Positions 7,715-15,979 of a stretch of 64,000 nucleotides of DNA are shown piece by piece. Source of the stretch: Bacillus sp. HSf4 (GTDB lineage Bacteria; Bacillota; Bacilli; Bacillales; Bacillaceae); NCBI RefSeq assembly GCF_029537375.1, contig NZ_CP120679.1, positions 4,011,501 to 4,075,500 on the forward strand, read 5' to 3'. The translations under genes and the position numbers were made by a program. The notes below the pieces were generated by a model. It did no database searches. It was not told where the DNA came from and saw only the letters and a program-made list of their open reading frames with translations. Position 1 is the first letter of the stretch; each line of letters starts with the position of its first letter.

Positions 7715-8257
7715 TTAATTACAGCCGCATGGCGGTGTAGGCGGAGTCGGTCTTTTCAGCACCTCAATGGAGGACTCGGCATAGAATGTGGATCCAAGGC
7801 CCAGCACTCTGTTTTCCGCTCTGAATGTATATTTTCCGGCGGCCGGCAAGGTTTTATGATTCAACTTCAGCTTGAACTCCGCGATTCCCAATAAATCGAT
7901 CGTCAGCGGTAGTCTGACCGTTCTTCCGTTGTTCAAGATTTGACCGGTTGTCAACGCCCTTCCATTAACCGTGTCTGTCGTTGTCGCGGAAAACCCGGAC
8001 GGCAATGTGAATTCAACCGTTCCCAGCGCCAAAATGGAATTTGGTCTGTATGTAAGCTCAATATCGGAGTATGACCACTCCTGTTTGCTGTCCCCTGTGA
8101 TGATCGAATACAATGAGGCCTTTGCAGCCGGACGGTTCACAGATTCCGTTTTAACCGTTTGGGCATCGGCATGAAGCGACGGCAGAAAAACCGAAGCCAT
8201 GATCACGAGAGCGGCCGTCAAGACCGAGAATTTAAAACGAAACACACTTTTTAACAT
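7715..8257 (-). CDS. Secreted protein of unknown function
   Basis: The protein has 180 residues from an ATG with GGGGGAATTG upstream. A Sec signal peptide is clear: basic start (MLKSVFRFKF), hydrophobic core (LTAALVIMASVFL) and a likely cleavage after LHADA. The remainder looks like a small beta-rich domain (SILALGTVEFTLPSGFSATT, GIAEFKLKLNHKTLPAAGKY), similar in feel to extracellular Ig-like repeats. It ends in a proline-rich tail with two cysteines (TPPTPPCGCN). I do not recognise the family. It sits convergent to hemQ and divergent to a potassium channel gene, with no operon partner. In B. subtilis this interval is occupied by other genes, so it is probably lineage-specific. Confidence 0.75.
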   Translation of the reverse strand: MLKSVFRFKFSVLTAALVIMASVFLPSLHADAQTVKTESVNRPAAKASLYSIITGDSKQEWSYSDIELTYRPNSILALGTVEFTLPSGFSATTTDTVNGRALTTGQILNNGRTVRLPLTIDLLGIAEFKLKLNHKTLPAAGKYTFRAENRVLGLGSTFYAESSIEVLKRPTPPTPPCGCN

Positions 8258-8642
8258 AGCAATTCCCCCTACTCATCATTTTCAAATTGTAAACAGCACG
8301 GCAGCGGACAACATTAGACGCAATAGAAAGGCAACGCCTCCTTCCAACATCATTTCTCTTAAAAACTACCATTTTTCAAAATGATAGTAAATGTTTTCCA
8401 TGGGATATTTTTAAATTTAATTCAAAATAATAGAATTTAACTATGCGCCGTTCCTCTTGATTTTTTCCGATCAGAGCCAATAAAGGCCTAATGCCCTACT
8501 TTCGGGTTTCCAACACCCGGAAAAACGTATGTTTTGATGTTGACAAACCAGGCATATGACAGTACATTATTGACATTATTTCATCTATCAGAATCTGGTG
8601 AAATCTATAGCTTTGCATATGTGAAGAAAGGATATAGAAAAC
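8258..8642. other. AT-rich divergent intergenic region
   Basis: The gap holds an 11-bp inverted repeat with one mismatch at 8365-8388 (ACTACCATTTT and its mirror) and a clear SigA promoter at 8540-8568 for the channel gene. No ydaO/kimA-type c-di-AMP riboswitch features were seen in the short leader after that promoter. Confidence 0.5.
8540..8568 (+). promoter_or_regulatory. Predicted SigA promoter of ktrB-like gene
   Basis: TTGACA (8540-8545) and TACATT (8563-8568) are separated by 17 bp. The -35 box is perfect and the -10 box matches at four of six positions. The leader to the ATG at 8643 is about 70 nt. Confidence 0.65.
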
Positions 8643-9992
8643 ATGCCTAAATTGGGTTCTACAAATCTTGTAAAAGGAAAGATGCTCAACATCAATCCGC
8701 CGCAGACACTGGCGCTCAGCTTTTTAATCATCATCGCGGCCGGCGCTTGTTTATTAAAGCTGCCGATCGCCTCCACCACCTATATCTCGTGGGTGGACGC
8801 TCTGTTCACAGCAACCTCGGCAACAACTGTAACAGGATTGGTTGTCGTCGATACCGGAACGGATTATACGGTTTTTGGACAAACCGTCATCATGTGCCTG
8901 ATTCAGATCGGGGGATTGGGCTTGATGACGTTTGCCGTTCTCGTCGTTATGATGATCGGCAAAAAAATCGGCCTGCAGCAGCGGATTCTCGTTCAGGAGG
9001 CTTTTAACCAGACATCTTTGGGCGGGCTTGTCCGTTTAGTCAAGCACTTGTTTATTTTCACGATCGTTATTGAGTTTGTCGCCTTTTTGATTCTCTCGAT
9101 CAGATGGGTGCCTGAATACGGCTTGCAGAAAGGCTTGTTTCATAGTTTGTTTAACACGATTTCAGCCTTCAATAACGCAGGCTTTTCCCTTTGGTCGGAC
9201 AGCTTGTCGCAATATGTGGGCGATCCGATCGTCAATTTAGTCATTACAGGTCTGTTTATCACCGGAGGAATCGGGTTTACCGTTCTTTTGGATTTATGGA
9301 CCAAACGAAACTTTCACAAATTGTCGCTCCACTCCAAATTAATGATTGTCGGAACATTGATCATCAACATAGTGTCCGCACTGATGATTTTTATATTGGA
9401 GTATGCCAACCCCGATACCTTGGGAGGACTGCCTTTGGCAGACAAAATATGGGGCGCTTATTTTCAAGGTGTCACACCTAGAACTGCCGGCTTTAACACA
9501 CTGGATATCGCACATATGACAACCCCTTCCCTGCTCATCACCATCGTACTGATGTTTATTGGCGCAGGCAGTGCATCAACGGGAAGCGGAATTAAACTGA
9601 CAACCTTTATTGTGATGATTTTAGCAACGATTACCTTTTTAAGAGGAAAAAGCGAGACGGTCGTGTTTCATCGGGCCATTAAAATGAAAACCATTTTGCG
9701 AGCGTTGGCCATCATCGTCATCAGCTTTTTATTTGTGCTTGTCACAATGTTTATTTTAACCATTACAGAAAAAAATGCTCCATTTTTGGACATCGTCTTT
9801 GAAGTGGTTTCCGCATTTGGGACTGTCGGCTTGTCAATGGGACTGACGCCTGATTTAACAACCGTCGGCAAAGCCGTCATCATGGTGATGATGTTCATCG
9901 GCCGGGTCGGTCCGCTGACCATGGCATTCACCTTGGCAAAACCTAAAAAAGCGCCGATCCGTCATCCGGAAGATGAAGTCATAACAGGATAA
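8643..9992 (+). CDS. K+ uptake channel subunit, KtrB/KtrD family
   Basis: The protein has 449 residues, the usual Ktr membrane subunit length, with four MPM repeats. The filter-loop glycines are visible in TATTVTGLVVVDT, TISAFNNAGFSLW, TPRTAGFN and SAFGTVGLSMG. In family members these form the selectivity filter, and a cytosolic RCK partner (KtrA or KtrC) confers nucleotide and c-di-AMP control. No ktrA-like gene is adjacent, so it resembles the stand-alone B. subtilis ktrD arrangement. The internal sequence resembles remembered KtrB at least as much, so I leave the symbol blank. It has its own promoter and terminator and is monocistronic. Confidence 0.9.
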   Translation: MPKLGSTNLVKGKMLNINPPQTLALSFLIIIAAGACLLKLPIASTTYISWVDALFTATSATTVTGLVVVDTGTDYTVFGQTVIMCLIQIGGLGLMTFAVLVVMMIGKKIGLQQRILVQEAFNQTSLGGLVRLVKHLFIFTIVIEFVAFLILSIRWVPEYGLQKGLFHSLFNTISAFNNAGFSLWSDSLSQYVGDPIVNLVITGLFITGGIGFTVLLDLWTKRNFHKLSLHSKLMIVGTLIINIVSALMIFILEYANPDTLGGLPLADKIWGAYFQGVTPRTAGFNTLDIAHMTTPSLLITIVLMFIGAGSASTGSGIKLTTFIVMILATITFLRGKSETVVFHRAIKMKTILRALAIIVISFLFVLVTMFILTITEKNAPFLDIVFEVVSAFGTVGLSMGLTPDLTTVGKAVIMVMMFIGRVGPLTMAFTLAKPKKAPIRHPEDEVITG

Positions 9993-10001
9993 ACGGCTGA
10001 A

Positions 10002-10032
10002 AGACCGCTCCCATAGAGCGGTCTGTTTTTTT
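10002..10032 (+). terminator. Intrinsic terminator after ktr gene
   Basis: A perfect stem AGACCGCTC/GAGCGGTCT with a five-base loop is followed by seven T residues after one G. Confidence 0.9.
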
Positions 10033-10118
10033 CTTTCTCGTCATATTAAACATGGCATCCACATACTGTTAAAGGGATAAGGTATATGTAGATCTTCCAG
10101 CAATCGTGTTTTCAATGC

Positions 10119-10126
10119 CATACATG
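10119..10126 (+). promoter_or_regulatory. Possible SigE -10 element of gerQ
   Basis: CATACATG resembles the mother-cell SigE -10 consensus (CATACANT), about 45 bp before the gerQ ATG. A convincing -35 element was not found. gerQ is known to be SigE-dependent in B. subtilis. Confidence 0.3.
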
Positions 10127-10171
10127 TATTGGAGTATAATTTCTTGACGTTAAGAAATGAGGAGGAACGAA

Positions 10172-10699
10172 ATGAAACCTAAAAAAAATCAATTTCAGCC
10201 GCTCCAAGAGCTTGAAATGCCGGATTTTCGGGCAAGCGCCAACCCTTATCCACAGATGGGCGGGCACATGTATCAGCAGCAAATGCAGCCGTATACACAA
10301 ACGCAAATGGGCGGGCAGCAAACCTATCAGCAGCCTTCCGTACAGCTGACCCAGCCGCAGCCGGCGGGAGTTCAGGTTCCGCAAATGCCTACAGCGCAGG
10401 TGCCTTCCCCGAGCATTCCCGGCATGCTGCCGCTTGAGCAATCGTATATTGAAAATATTTTGCGTCTCAACCGCGGAAAGGTTGCGACCGTCTACATGAC
10501 ATTTGAAAACAATCCGGAGTGGAATGCAAAAGTCTTTCGGGGAGAAATTGAAGCTGCCGGGCGCGATCATATCATTTTAAGCGACAGAAAAACGGGCACC
10601 CGCTATTTGCTTTTGATGGTCTACCTTGATTACATTACCTTTGATGAACCGATTGCTTACGATTATCCGTATTCAATGGCCTCCTATACCCCAAGATAA
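10172..10699 (+). CDS. gerQ: Spore coat protein GerQ
   Basis: The protein has 175 residues from the ATG at 10172, chosen because GAGGAGG lies just upstream; the frame's earlier ATG at 10157 overlaps that site. The N-terminal half is rich in Gln, Pro and Met (YQQQMQPYTQTQMGGQQ). The C-terminal half is the conserved domain (SYIENILRLNRGKVATVYMT, then TRYLLLMVYLDYITFDEPI). GerQ is a mother-cell-made coat protein cross-linked by transglutaminase Tgl. It is needed for localisation of the cortex hydrolase CwlJ and for Ca-DPA germination. In B. subtilis it lies beside ywdK. Here the exporter module at 10745-15826 separates them. Confidence 0.93.
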   Translation: MKPKKNQFQPLQELEMPDFRASANPYPQMGGHMYQQQMQPYTQTQMGGQQTYQQPSVQLTQPQPAGVQVPQMPTAQVPSPSIPGMLPLEQSYIENILRLNRGKVATVYMTFENNPEWNAKVFRGEIEAAGRDHIILSDRKTGTRYLLLMVYLDYITFDEPIAYDYPYSMASYTPR

Positions 10700-10735
10700 A
10701 AGGTTCGGTTTGCGAAACCGAACCCTTTTTTTGTT
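10700..10735. terminator. Intrinsic terminator after gerQ
   Basis: A 10-bp perfect stem GGTTCGGTTT/AAACCGAACC with a GCG loop is followed by CTTTTTTT on the plus strand. Confidence 0.9.
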
Positions 10736-10744
10736 CCTAAAGAA

Positions 10745-11884
10745 TTAGGCGAAATTTCTCGCCTCATTGTTGCGGCTGAATTTATAAATAACGATTAAGA
10801 AAAAGGCTGCCGCAAAAGCAAACAATATCAAGATATTCAAATACAGATTGTGAAGATGCTGGCCTTCCTGAAGTTTCGCCAATGTTTCCAAAACCCATGT
10901 TTGCGGAAGAAAATCAGCGATTTTCTGCACGAATGACGGCATAATTTCAATCGGCCAAAAACATCCGGAGAGCATAATCGTCGGCATGAAGATTAAATTC
11001 TTCAATGCTCCCGCAGCTTTGGAACTGTTCGCAAAGACAACCGTGATTAACGCCAGTCCGACGGCGCTTAACGCAAATATCAGCAACACCGCCGCCATTT
11101 CCCAAAAGGAAATGCCTGTTTCAATATGAAAAACATATGTTGCCATCACGAGTGTAAAAAAGACTTGGAATGTGATGACAAGCATGCTTACCACAATATT
11201 TGCCAAGACGTACTGCTTTGCGGTAATCGGTGTTGTCAAAAGCCTGAAATAGGTTCTGTTCTCCTTTTCTTTCACCAGTAGTTCGGTTAAACTTCCCGCC
11301 GAAAAGAGCATGGCCATCAGCAGAAAACCAACCGTCCGGTCCGTCATGTTTTTGCTTTGCGCCGAATCTTCAAGCTTGTGAGCCGTAAGGGGAACTTTTG
11401 AGTTCTGGTAGTTTTTATACATCGTCTGAAATTGCTGATCTCCATTGGCAGATTGACCGAGCGCCGCAATATTGTCAATGTAATGATATAAATATGACTT
11501 CACAAAGCCTGTGATTTCAGCACCTTTGACAGAGGCGATTTCGATATGGCCGGGTTTTCCGCCGCGCACGCTTTGGGAAAATCCTTGATCAAACGTAATG
11601 GCGCCGTCAAGCTCTCCCGAGGCGATTTGGCTGTCCGCTTTTGACTTGCTGACATTCACAACCTTAATATCGTCAATACCTTTCAAAAAGCGGGCCGTAT
11701 CCGCCGCGATTTCCCCTTTGTCATGATCGACCACCCCAATGCGCAAATCCCCCTGTTCATCAGTACCGGTTAACAGCGAGACAAAGATTCCAATCAGCGG
11801 AAGAATCATAAACAAGAAAATATTGATCTTTTTTCGAAACGTGACATTCAATGTATTTTTGACTAACCAAAGCATTTCTTTCAT
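10745..11884 (-). CDS. ABC-2 type permease, LnrN-like
   Basis: The protein has 379 residues. There is one N-terminal transmembrane helix (NIFLFMILPLIGIFVSLLTG), a large extracellular domain (about residues 45-180) and five C-terminal helices. This is the ABC2_membrane_3 topology of drug and lipid exporters. Its ATG follows the stop codon of the preceding permease gene immediately, so the two are translationally coupled and probably form a heterodimer. With the upstream ATPase, histidine kinase and response regulator the set resembles B. subtilis lnrJK-lnrLMN (yfiJKLMN), which confers linearmycin/polyene resistance. Function is inferred from that architecture; other lipophilic substrates are possible. 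Confidence 0.78.
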   Translation of the reverse strand: MKEMLWLVKNTLNVTFRKKINIFLFMILPLIGIFVSLLTGTDEQGDLRIGVVDHDKGEIAADTARFLKGIDDIKVVNVSKSKADSQIASGELDGAITFDQGFSQSVRGGKPGHIEIASVKGAEITGFVKSYLYHYIDNIAALGQSANGDQQFQTMYKNYQNSKVPLTAHKLEDSAQSKNMTDRTVGFLLMAMLFSAGSLTELLVKEKENRTYFRLLTTPITAKQYVLANIVVSMLVITFQVFFTLVMATYVFHIETGISFWEMAAVLLIFALSAVGLALITVVFANSSKAAGALKNLIFMPTIMLSGCFWPIEIMPSFVQKIADFLPQTWVLETLAKLQEGQHLHNLYLNILILFAFAAAFFLIVIYKFSRNNEARNFA

Positions 11885-13006
11885 TTACAGCCCTTCCCTT
11901 CTTCTCATTGAGACAACGGCGATCAGCAGGAATAATACAGATAAGCCTACGTTCAGAGAGATCGCGGGCCATCCCGCCGCTAAATCATTTGTATATATGA
12001 TTTTGATAATGGCTTCGTTCGTCCAAGTGAGCGGGGAAAGATCTTTGATGACAACTAAAGCACCTTGCACATCCTCAACGGGAAAATAAGCGCCGCCAAA
12101 AAAAGCGACCAGCGGGATCAGTACATTAATGGTGGCAACCCCAGCTTCTCCTGTGTTCGTCAAATAGCTGATCCCAAGGCCAAAGCTGACGGCAAACAAC
12201 ACAACGGTGAGCACCACAACAAGCACAAGCCAAAGGTGCTCTCCCCAGTTGGCTTTGAATAAAAACATGCTGACGGCGATGACGATCAAGATGCAAAGCA
12301 GATTTGCCCCAAGGCCGCCAATCAATTTTCCGGCAAAAATCTCAGCCTTATGAACGGGGGCGGCAACCAGCCGGTCCGCCGTCTTTCTAAGCCTTTCCCC
12401 GCGGATTAAATAACTGGCGTGTATTGCCGAGTAAAGCGCGATCAGCGTGGTCATCGTCACCGCGTAATAGTCCATGGAACCCGGTTTTTTATCAGAGTTG
12501 AGAGACGTTTCTTTAATATAATCGTCATGAGAGCTGTTTACAAACGCCTCGCCTGCTTGCTTCGGGCTGACTTTTACAATCTCCGCCACCGCATGATACC
12601 GGTTGGCAAACGCTGTCAGCATCCCTTGAATGATGCTGTTTTTCACACTGTTTTTCTCCATTTTATAAAACTTCATTCCGCTGCCGGTGACCTCAAGATA
12701 AGCATCATAATGTCCTTTTTTGACTTCTGTTTTTGCGTCCATATCACTTAACACTTTTTCAAAATAGACACCGGACGTTTTCGCTTCTTTCGCAAATGTT
12801 TTAAACCCTTGCGAGAACTCCCCATCAGACTTGTCTTTGTATAAAACATGGATTTTACCGACGGAAACTTCATGATCAAAAGCATTTGTCAGCGCGGTTC
12901 CCAAAATCATGATCAGCACAATTGGAAACGCCAGCATGAAGGCAAGTGTTCGTTTATCCCGAAAAGCTGATATGATTTCTTTTTTTGCTATGATGAATGT
13001 ATTCAA
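11885..13006 (-). CDS. ABC-2 type permease, LnrM-like
   Basis: The protein has 373 residues from a TTG at 13006 with GGGGGACATCAGC upstream. Topology matches its downstream partner: a first helix (AFMLAFPIVLIMILGTALT), an extracellular domain to about residue 185, then five helices including LIGGLGANLLCILIVIAVSM. It would form the membrane channel together with the next gene product, powered by the ATPase encoded 14 bp upstream. Assignment to the linearmycin-type exporters rests on module organisation; the sequence alone supports an ABC-2 exporter permease. Confidence 0.78.
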   Translation of the reverse strand: MNTFIIAKKEIISAFRDKRTLAFMLAFPIVLIMILGTALTNAFDHEVSVGKIHVLYKDKSDGEFSQGFKTFAKEAKTSGVYFEKVLSDMDAKTEVKKGHYDAYLEVTGSGMKFYKMEKNSVKNSIIQGMLTAFANRYHAVAEIVKVSPKQAGEAFVNSSHDDYIKETSLNSDKKPGSMDYYAVTMTTLIALYSAIHASYLIRGERLRKTADRLVAAPVHKAEIFAGKLIGGLGANLLCILIVIAVSMFLFKANWGEHLWLVLVVVLTVVLFAVSFGLGISYLTNTGEAGVATINVLIPLVAFFGGAYFPVEDVQGALVVIKDLSPLTWTNEAIIKIIYTNDLAAGWPAISLNVGLSVLFLLIAVVSMRRREGL

Positions 13007-13019
13007 GCTGATGTCCCCC

Positions 13020-13958
13020 TTACGAATCCCGTAAATTTCTTCCGGTCAAGGTCAGAAACACGGTCTCCAAGTTCGGCGCTTTTTCTTCCAATGAACGGAT
13101 TTCAACACCTTCTGCCAGCAGTCGTTCAATGATCTGGTTTAAATTATTGACGCCCGCATCCGAGTTGATTTTCATCATATTTTCTTCCAGCGAAACCGTC
13201 TCGACTCCGCTGATCGTTTTTAGCCCGTCAATATCGATATTGTCAGCTGATTTGACATGAATCCAAATATCTTTCGTATCCGTGATGATCGCCTTTAGCT
13301 GCTCCTTTGTCCCTTCCGCAATGATTTTTCCGTGATCGACGATGGCAATCCGCGAACAGATTTCCTCCACTTCCTCCATATAATGGCTCGTATAAATAAT
13401 CGTACAGCCCATCTCATTCAGCTTTTTGACTGACTCCAATATATAATTTCTGGAGTGCGGATCAATTCCCACCGTCGGTTCGTCCATGATGATCAGCTTT
13501 GGCCTGTGTGCGATCGCACAGGCGATGTTGAGCCTTCTTTTCATCCCGCCGGAAAAGTTTTTCGGAAAGCTTTTGTGCTTATCGCTCAATCCGACAAAGC
13601 GCAATGCCTCTTCAACGCGCTCATGCAGATGGGCCCCTCGCAGTCCGTAGAGTCCCGCAAAAAATTTCACGTTTTCATATGCGGTTAAATCCTCATAAAT
13701 CGCCAGATCCTGAGGAACGATGCCGATGTTCATTTTAGCGTTTTTCCGGTTTTTCGCGATGTTTTTTCCAAGAATGAAAATCTCGCCCTCATTGCTTCTC
13801 AATAAACTTGAGATCATATTGATGGTTGTGCTTTTGCCGGCGCCGTTTGCCCCGAGAAGTCCGAATATTTCACCCTCGGCTATCGATAGTGATATATGAT
13901 CAACAGCAACAAAATCCCCAAACTTTTTGGTCAGATTTTTGATTTCCAATACATTCAT
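13020..13958 (-). CDS. ABC transporter ATPase, LnrL-like
   Basis: The protein has 312 residues. Walker A is GANGAGKST (near residue 36), the Q-loop lies at GIVPQDLAIYEDLT, the signature motif is FSGGMKRRLN and Walker B is LIIMDEPTVGID. A C-terminal extension of about 90 residues (ETVFLTLTGRNLRDS) is typical of drug-exporter ATPases such as NatA, BcrA and LnrL. It is the first gene of the exporter trio, with a normal GAGGTG site before the ATG. A stem-loop with a T8 run and an overlapping TATAAT lie upstream, between it and the sensor kinase gene. The exporter genes may therefore have their own regulated promoter. Confidence 0.88.
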   Translation of the reverse strand: MNVLEIKNLTKKFGDFVAVDHISLSIAEGEIFGLLGANGAGKSTTINMISSLLRSNEGEIFILGKNIAKNRKNAKMNIGIVPQDLAIYEDLTAYENVKFFAGLYGLRGAHLHERVEEALRFVGLSDKHKSFPKNFSGGMKRRLNIACAIAHRPKLIIMDEPTVGIDPHSRNYILESVKKLNEMGCTIIYTSHYMEEVEEICSRIAIVDHGKIIAEGTKEQLKAIITDTKDIWIHVKSADNIDIDGLKTISGVETVSLEENMMKINSDAGVNNLNQIIERLLAEGVEIRSLEEKAPNLETVFLTLTGRNLRDS

Positions 13959-13987
13959 GTTTTCACCTCATTTTGCTTTACGATGTC

Positions 13988-14035
13988 ATTATAAAAAAAA
14001 GATGAATGCCGCGGCAGTGCAGCAATTCACCTTTT
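13988..14035 (-). promoter_or_regulatory. Stem-loop/inverted repeat and TATAAT before the exporter genes
   Basis: On the minus strand an imperfect inverted repeat (GGTGAATTGC and GGCATTCATC as arms) is followed by eight T residues and then by TATAAT (13988-13993). Read as RNA it could terminate the two-component transcript. Read as DNA it places a palindrome over the -35 region of a promoter lacking a good -35 box, as expected for a response-regulator-activated promoter. Both readings may be true. Confidence 0.4.
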
Positions 14036-14068
14036 TCACATGAGATTATTCACGTTTTAACGATGAAC

Positions 14069-15172
14069 TCATTCATGCTTCGGCAACAGCGTTGTCACCG
14101 AAAATCCATTTGAACCGTCGACAATGACCTTGCCGTTGACAGAAGCAGCCCGCTCTTCCATTCCGATGATTCCCATGCCTTTTTTGATCTTCTCCTGTCC
14201 TTTTCCATTGTCTTTCACTTCGGCTTTAATGAGTTTGTTCAAGACGTGGATTTCGATCGAAGCGTGCGTCGCTTCGGCATACTTCACAGAATTGGTCAGC
14301 GCCTCCGTTATATTTTCAAACATGATTTTCCATTGAATATGAGAAATTACATCCAAATCGCCTTTATACAGAAAAGAAATATTCATCTGATGACGTGTCG
14401 AACATTCATCGATAAACAGCTTCAACCTATGGATGCCCATCTGCTCTTTCGGCGGTTTTATATTTTTCAATGTCAGTCTGATTTTTTCGATTCCGTCTTT
14501 AGAAATATTGATCGCATTTTGCAGCAGCTCGGACGCCTTGTTTTTATCGATATCAAGCAGCCGTTTCGCCGCTTCCAGCTGGATGAGCGCGCCAGTCATC
14601 GAATGGCCGATTTTATCATGTATTTCCTGGGAAAGCCTGTTGCGTTCCTCCAATTTAAAGGTATATTCAGATTGTCTGATATATTCCTTGTTGTTATGAA
14701 GCGCCTTCGTTAATGTCTGCATCGCTTTTCTTGTTTCATCAATTTTGTCTTCCAGCGATCTAATCCGCGCTGAATATTGTTTGGCGACCGTAAACATAAG
14801 AAACGTAAAGGAAACAGTGAGACCGTATACAGGCAGCCATGACGTATCGAGAGACAGAGCAGGTAAAAGCGAAACGGCCAAAATCAGCCACTTGTTACGA
14901 AGATAATCAAACAACAATTCGTACACGTTTAATGGCAATAATAAAATAAATAAAGGCTCATGCCGGCAGAATACAAGCGTCATGAAGATCGATACGGCGA
15001 TAGTTGTCTTTTTAAGCGCTTCTTGCTGTAAGATGGCAGCCAGGATATTGATGGAGAAATAAAGGACGATATAAAAAACAACCCAGCTTAAGCTGCTGAC
15101 AGGTGATAGGATGCAGTTGAACGAAATGTATCCAAGCAGAATCAGTTTGATGATAATGACCCAAAGTTCCAT
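14069..15172 (-). CDS. Sensor histidine kinase, NarL/DesK class, LnrJ-like
   Basis: The protein has 367 residues from the ATG at 15172, with GAGGA seven bases upstream; an ATG six bases earlier overlaps that site. Several hydrophobic helices fill residues 1-130. A coiled-coil leads to the HisKA_3 dimerisation motif RNRLSQEIHDKIGHSMTGAL (phospho-acceptor His), then an HATPase_c domain with DNGKGQEKIKKGMGIIGMEE. It has no large extracellular sensor loop, as in kinases that sense through the membrane. It lies 9 bp downstream of the response regulator gene and just upstream of the exporter genes. Signal identity (linearmycin-type polyenes or membrane stress) is inference by analogy to LnrJ. Confidence 0.87.
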   Translation of the reverse strand: MELWVIIIKLILLGYISFNCILSPVSSLSWVVFYIVLYFSINILAAILQQEALKKTTIAVSIFMTLVFCRHEPLFILLLPLNVYELLFDYLRNKWLILAVSLLPALSLDTSWLPVYGLTVSFTFLMFTVAKQYSARIRSLEDKIDETRKAMQTLTKALHNNKEYIRQSEYTFKLEERNRLSQEIHDKIGHSMTGALIQLEAAKRLLDIDKNKASELLQNAINISKDGIEKIRLTLKNIKPPKEQMGIHRLKLFIDECSTRHQMNISFLYKGDLDVISHIQWKIMFENITEALTNSVKYAEATHASIEIHVLNKLIKAEVKDNGKGQEKIKKGMGIIGMEERAASVNGKVIVDGSNGFSVTTLLPKHE

Positions 15173-15181
15173 GATCATTCC

Positions 15182-15826
15182 TCAGCTCAAATCGGTTTTT
15201 CCGGTTAGATAATAGATGGCGATTTGCGTTCGATGCTCAAGCCCCGTCTTCCCTAAAATCGAAGATATATAATTGGCAATCGTTCCTTCTGATATAAACA
15301 GCTCTTTGGCAATCTCTTTATTTGAACATCCTCTGGCGATTAAAGCCATAATTTGCAGCTCCCTTTCAGTGAACAGGCTCTTATCGATTTTGAGTTCCGG
15401 CTCTTGATTGCTTTTTAAATTTGACTTGATTTTGTCAAGCACAACATCCTGCATGACGGTATGGCCGTGGTATACACTTTTAATCGCATCTCTGATCCGT
15501 TCCGGTTCAGTGTTTTTTAGCAAATAGCCCTTCGCTCCGTTTTGGATGGAGGCCAAAATATATTCATCATCATCAAACGTCGTTAAGATGAACGGAGCAG
15601 CCTGCGTTTGTGTGGAAATCAGCTTGGCAGCCTCAACCCCGTTCATATCCGGCATGCGGACATCGAGCAAAGCAACATCCACTTGATGGGCCATGCAGTA
15701 ATCAACAGCTTCGCGGCCGTCCCCGACAGTTGCCATCACTTCAAATTCATCGTAAGTGCTCAAAATAATTTTCATGCCTTCTCTTATAAATGAGTTATCA
15801 TCCGCTATGATCACTTTTATTTTCAT
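15182..15826 (-). CDS. Response regulator, NarL/FixJ family, LnrK-like
   Basis: The protein has 214 residues from the ATG at 15826 (MKIKVIIADDNSF). That start gives the standard length, although no good ribosome site is seen; the frame stays open 81 bases further upstream. The receiver domain has the acidic pair DD, the phospho-acceptor Asp in ALLDVRMPDMNG, and a conserved Thr and Lys (FILTTFDDDEYI, GAKGYLLKN). The C-terminal LuxR-type helix-turn-helix is ELQIMALIARGCSNKEIAKE with SEGTIANYISSIL. It is paired with the downstream kinase. Gene order (regulator before kinase) is the reverse of B. subtilis lnrJ-lnrK, so this may be a paralogous module rather than the orthologue. Confidence 0.87.
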   Translation of the reverse strand: MKIKVIIADDNSFIREGMKIILSTYDEFEVMATVGDGREAVDYCMAHQVDVALLDVRMPDMNGVEAAKLISTQTQAAPFILTTFDDDEYILASIQNGAKGYLLKNTEPERIRDAIKSVYHGHTVMQDVVLDKIKSNLKSNQEPELKIDKSLFTERELQIMALIARGCSNKEIAKELFISEGTIANYISSILGKTGLEHRTQIAIYYLTGKTDLS

Positions 15827-15942
15827 CGCTTTGTTTACACGGAGACCGGATTCTCCGCATGTGCACATCCCTTCTTTAATAAAAAAGGCCGAACCGGTTA
15901 ATACCATTTAATTTATCATGAAAACGGGACTGTTAAAATAAA

Positions 15943-15974
15943 AAAATCCAATCCTTCTAAAGGATTGGATTTTT
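15943..15974 (-). terminator. Intrinsic terminator after ywdK
   Basis: A perfect 14-bp stem (AAAATCCAATCCTT type) with a three-base loop is followed by a T-rich tail on the minus strand, just past the ywdK stop. It insulates the two-component operon from ywdIJK transcription. Confidence 0.88.
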
Positions 15975-15979
15975 AACGA

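Noticed and set aside
8400..8642. c-di-AMP (ydaO-type) riboswitch before the potassium channel gene
   Set aside because: The expected conserved segments are missing and the promoter leaves only about 70 nt of leader.
10157..10171. Earlier ATG for gerQ
   Set aside because: It overlaps the GAGGAGG ribosome site that serves the ATG at 10172, so it cannot be efficiently used.
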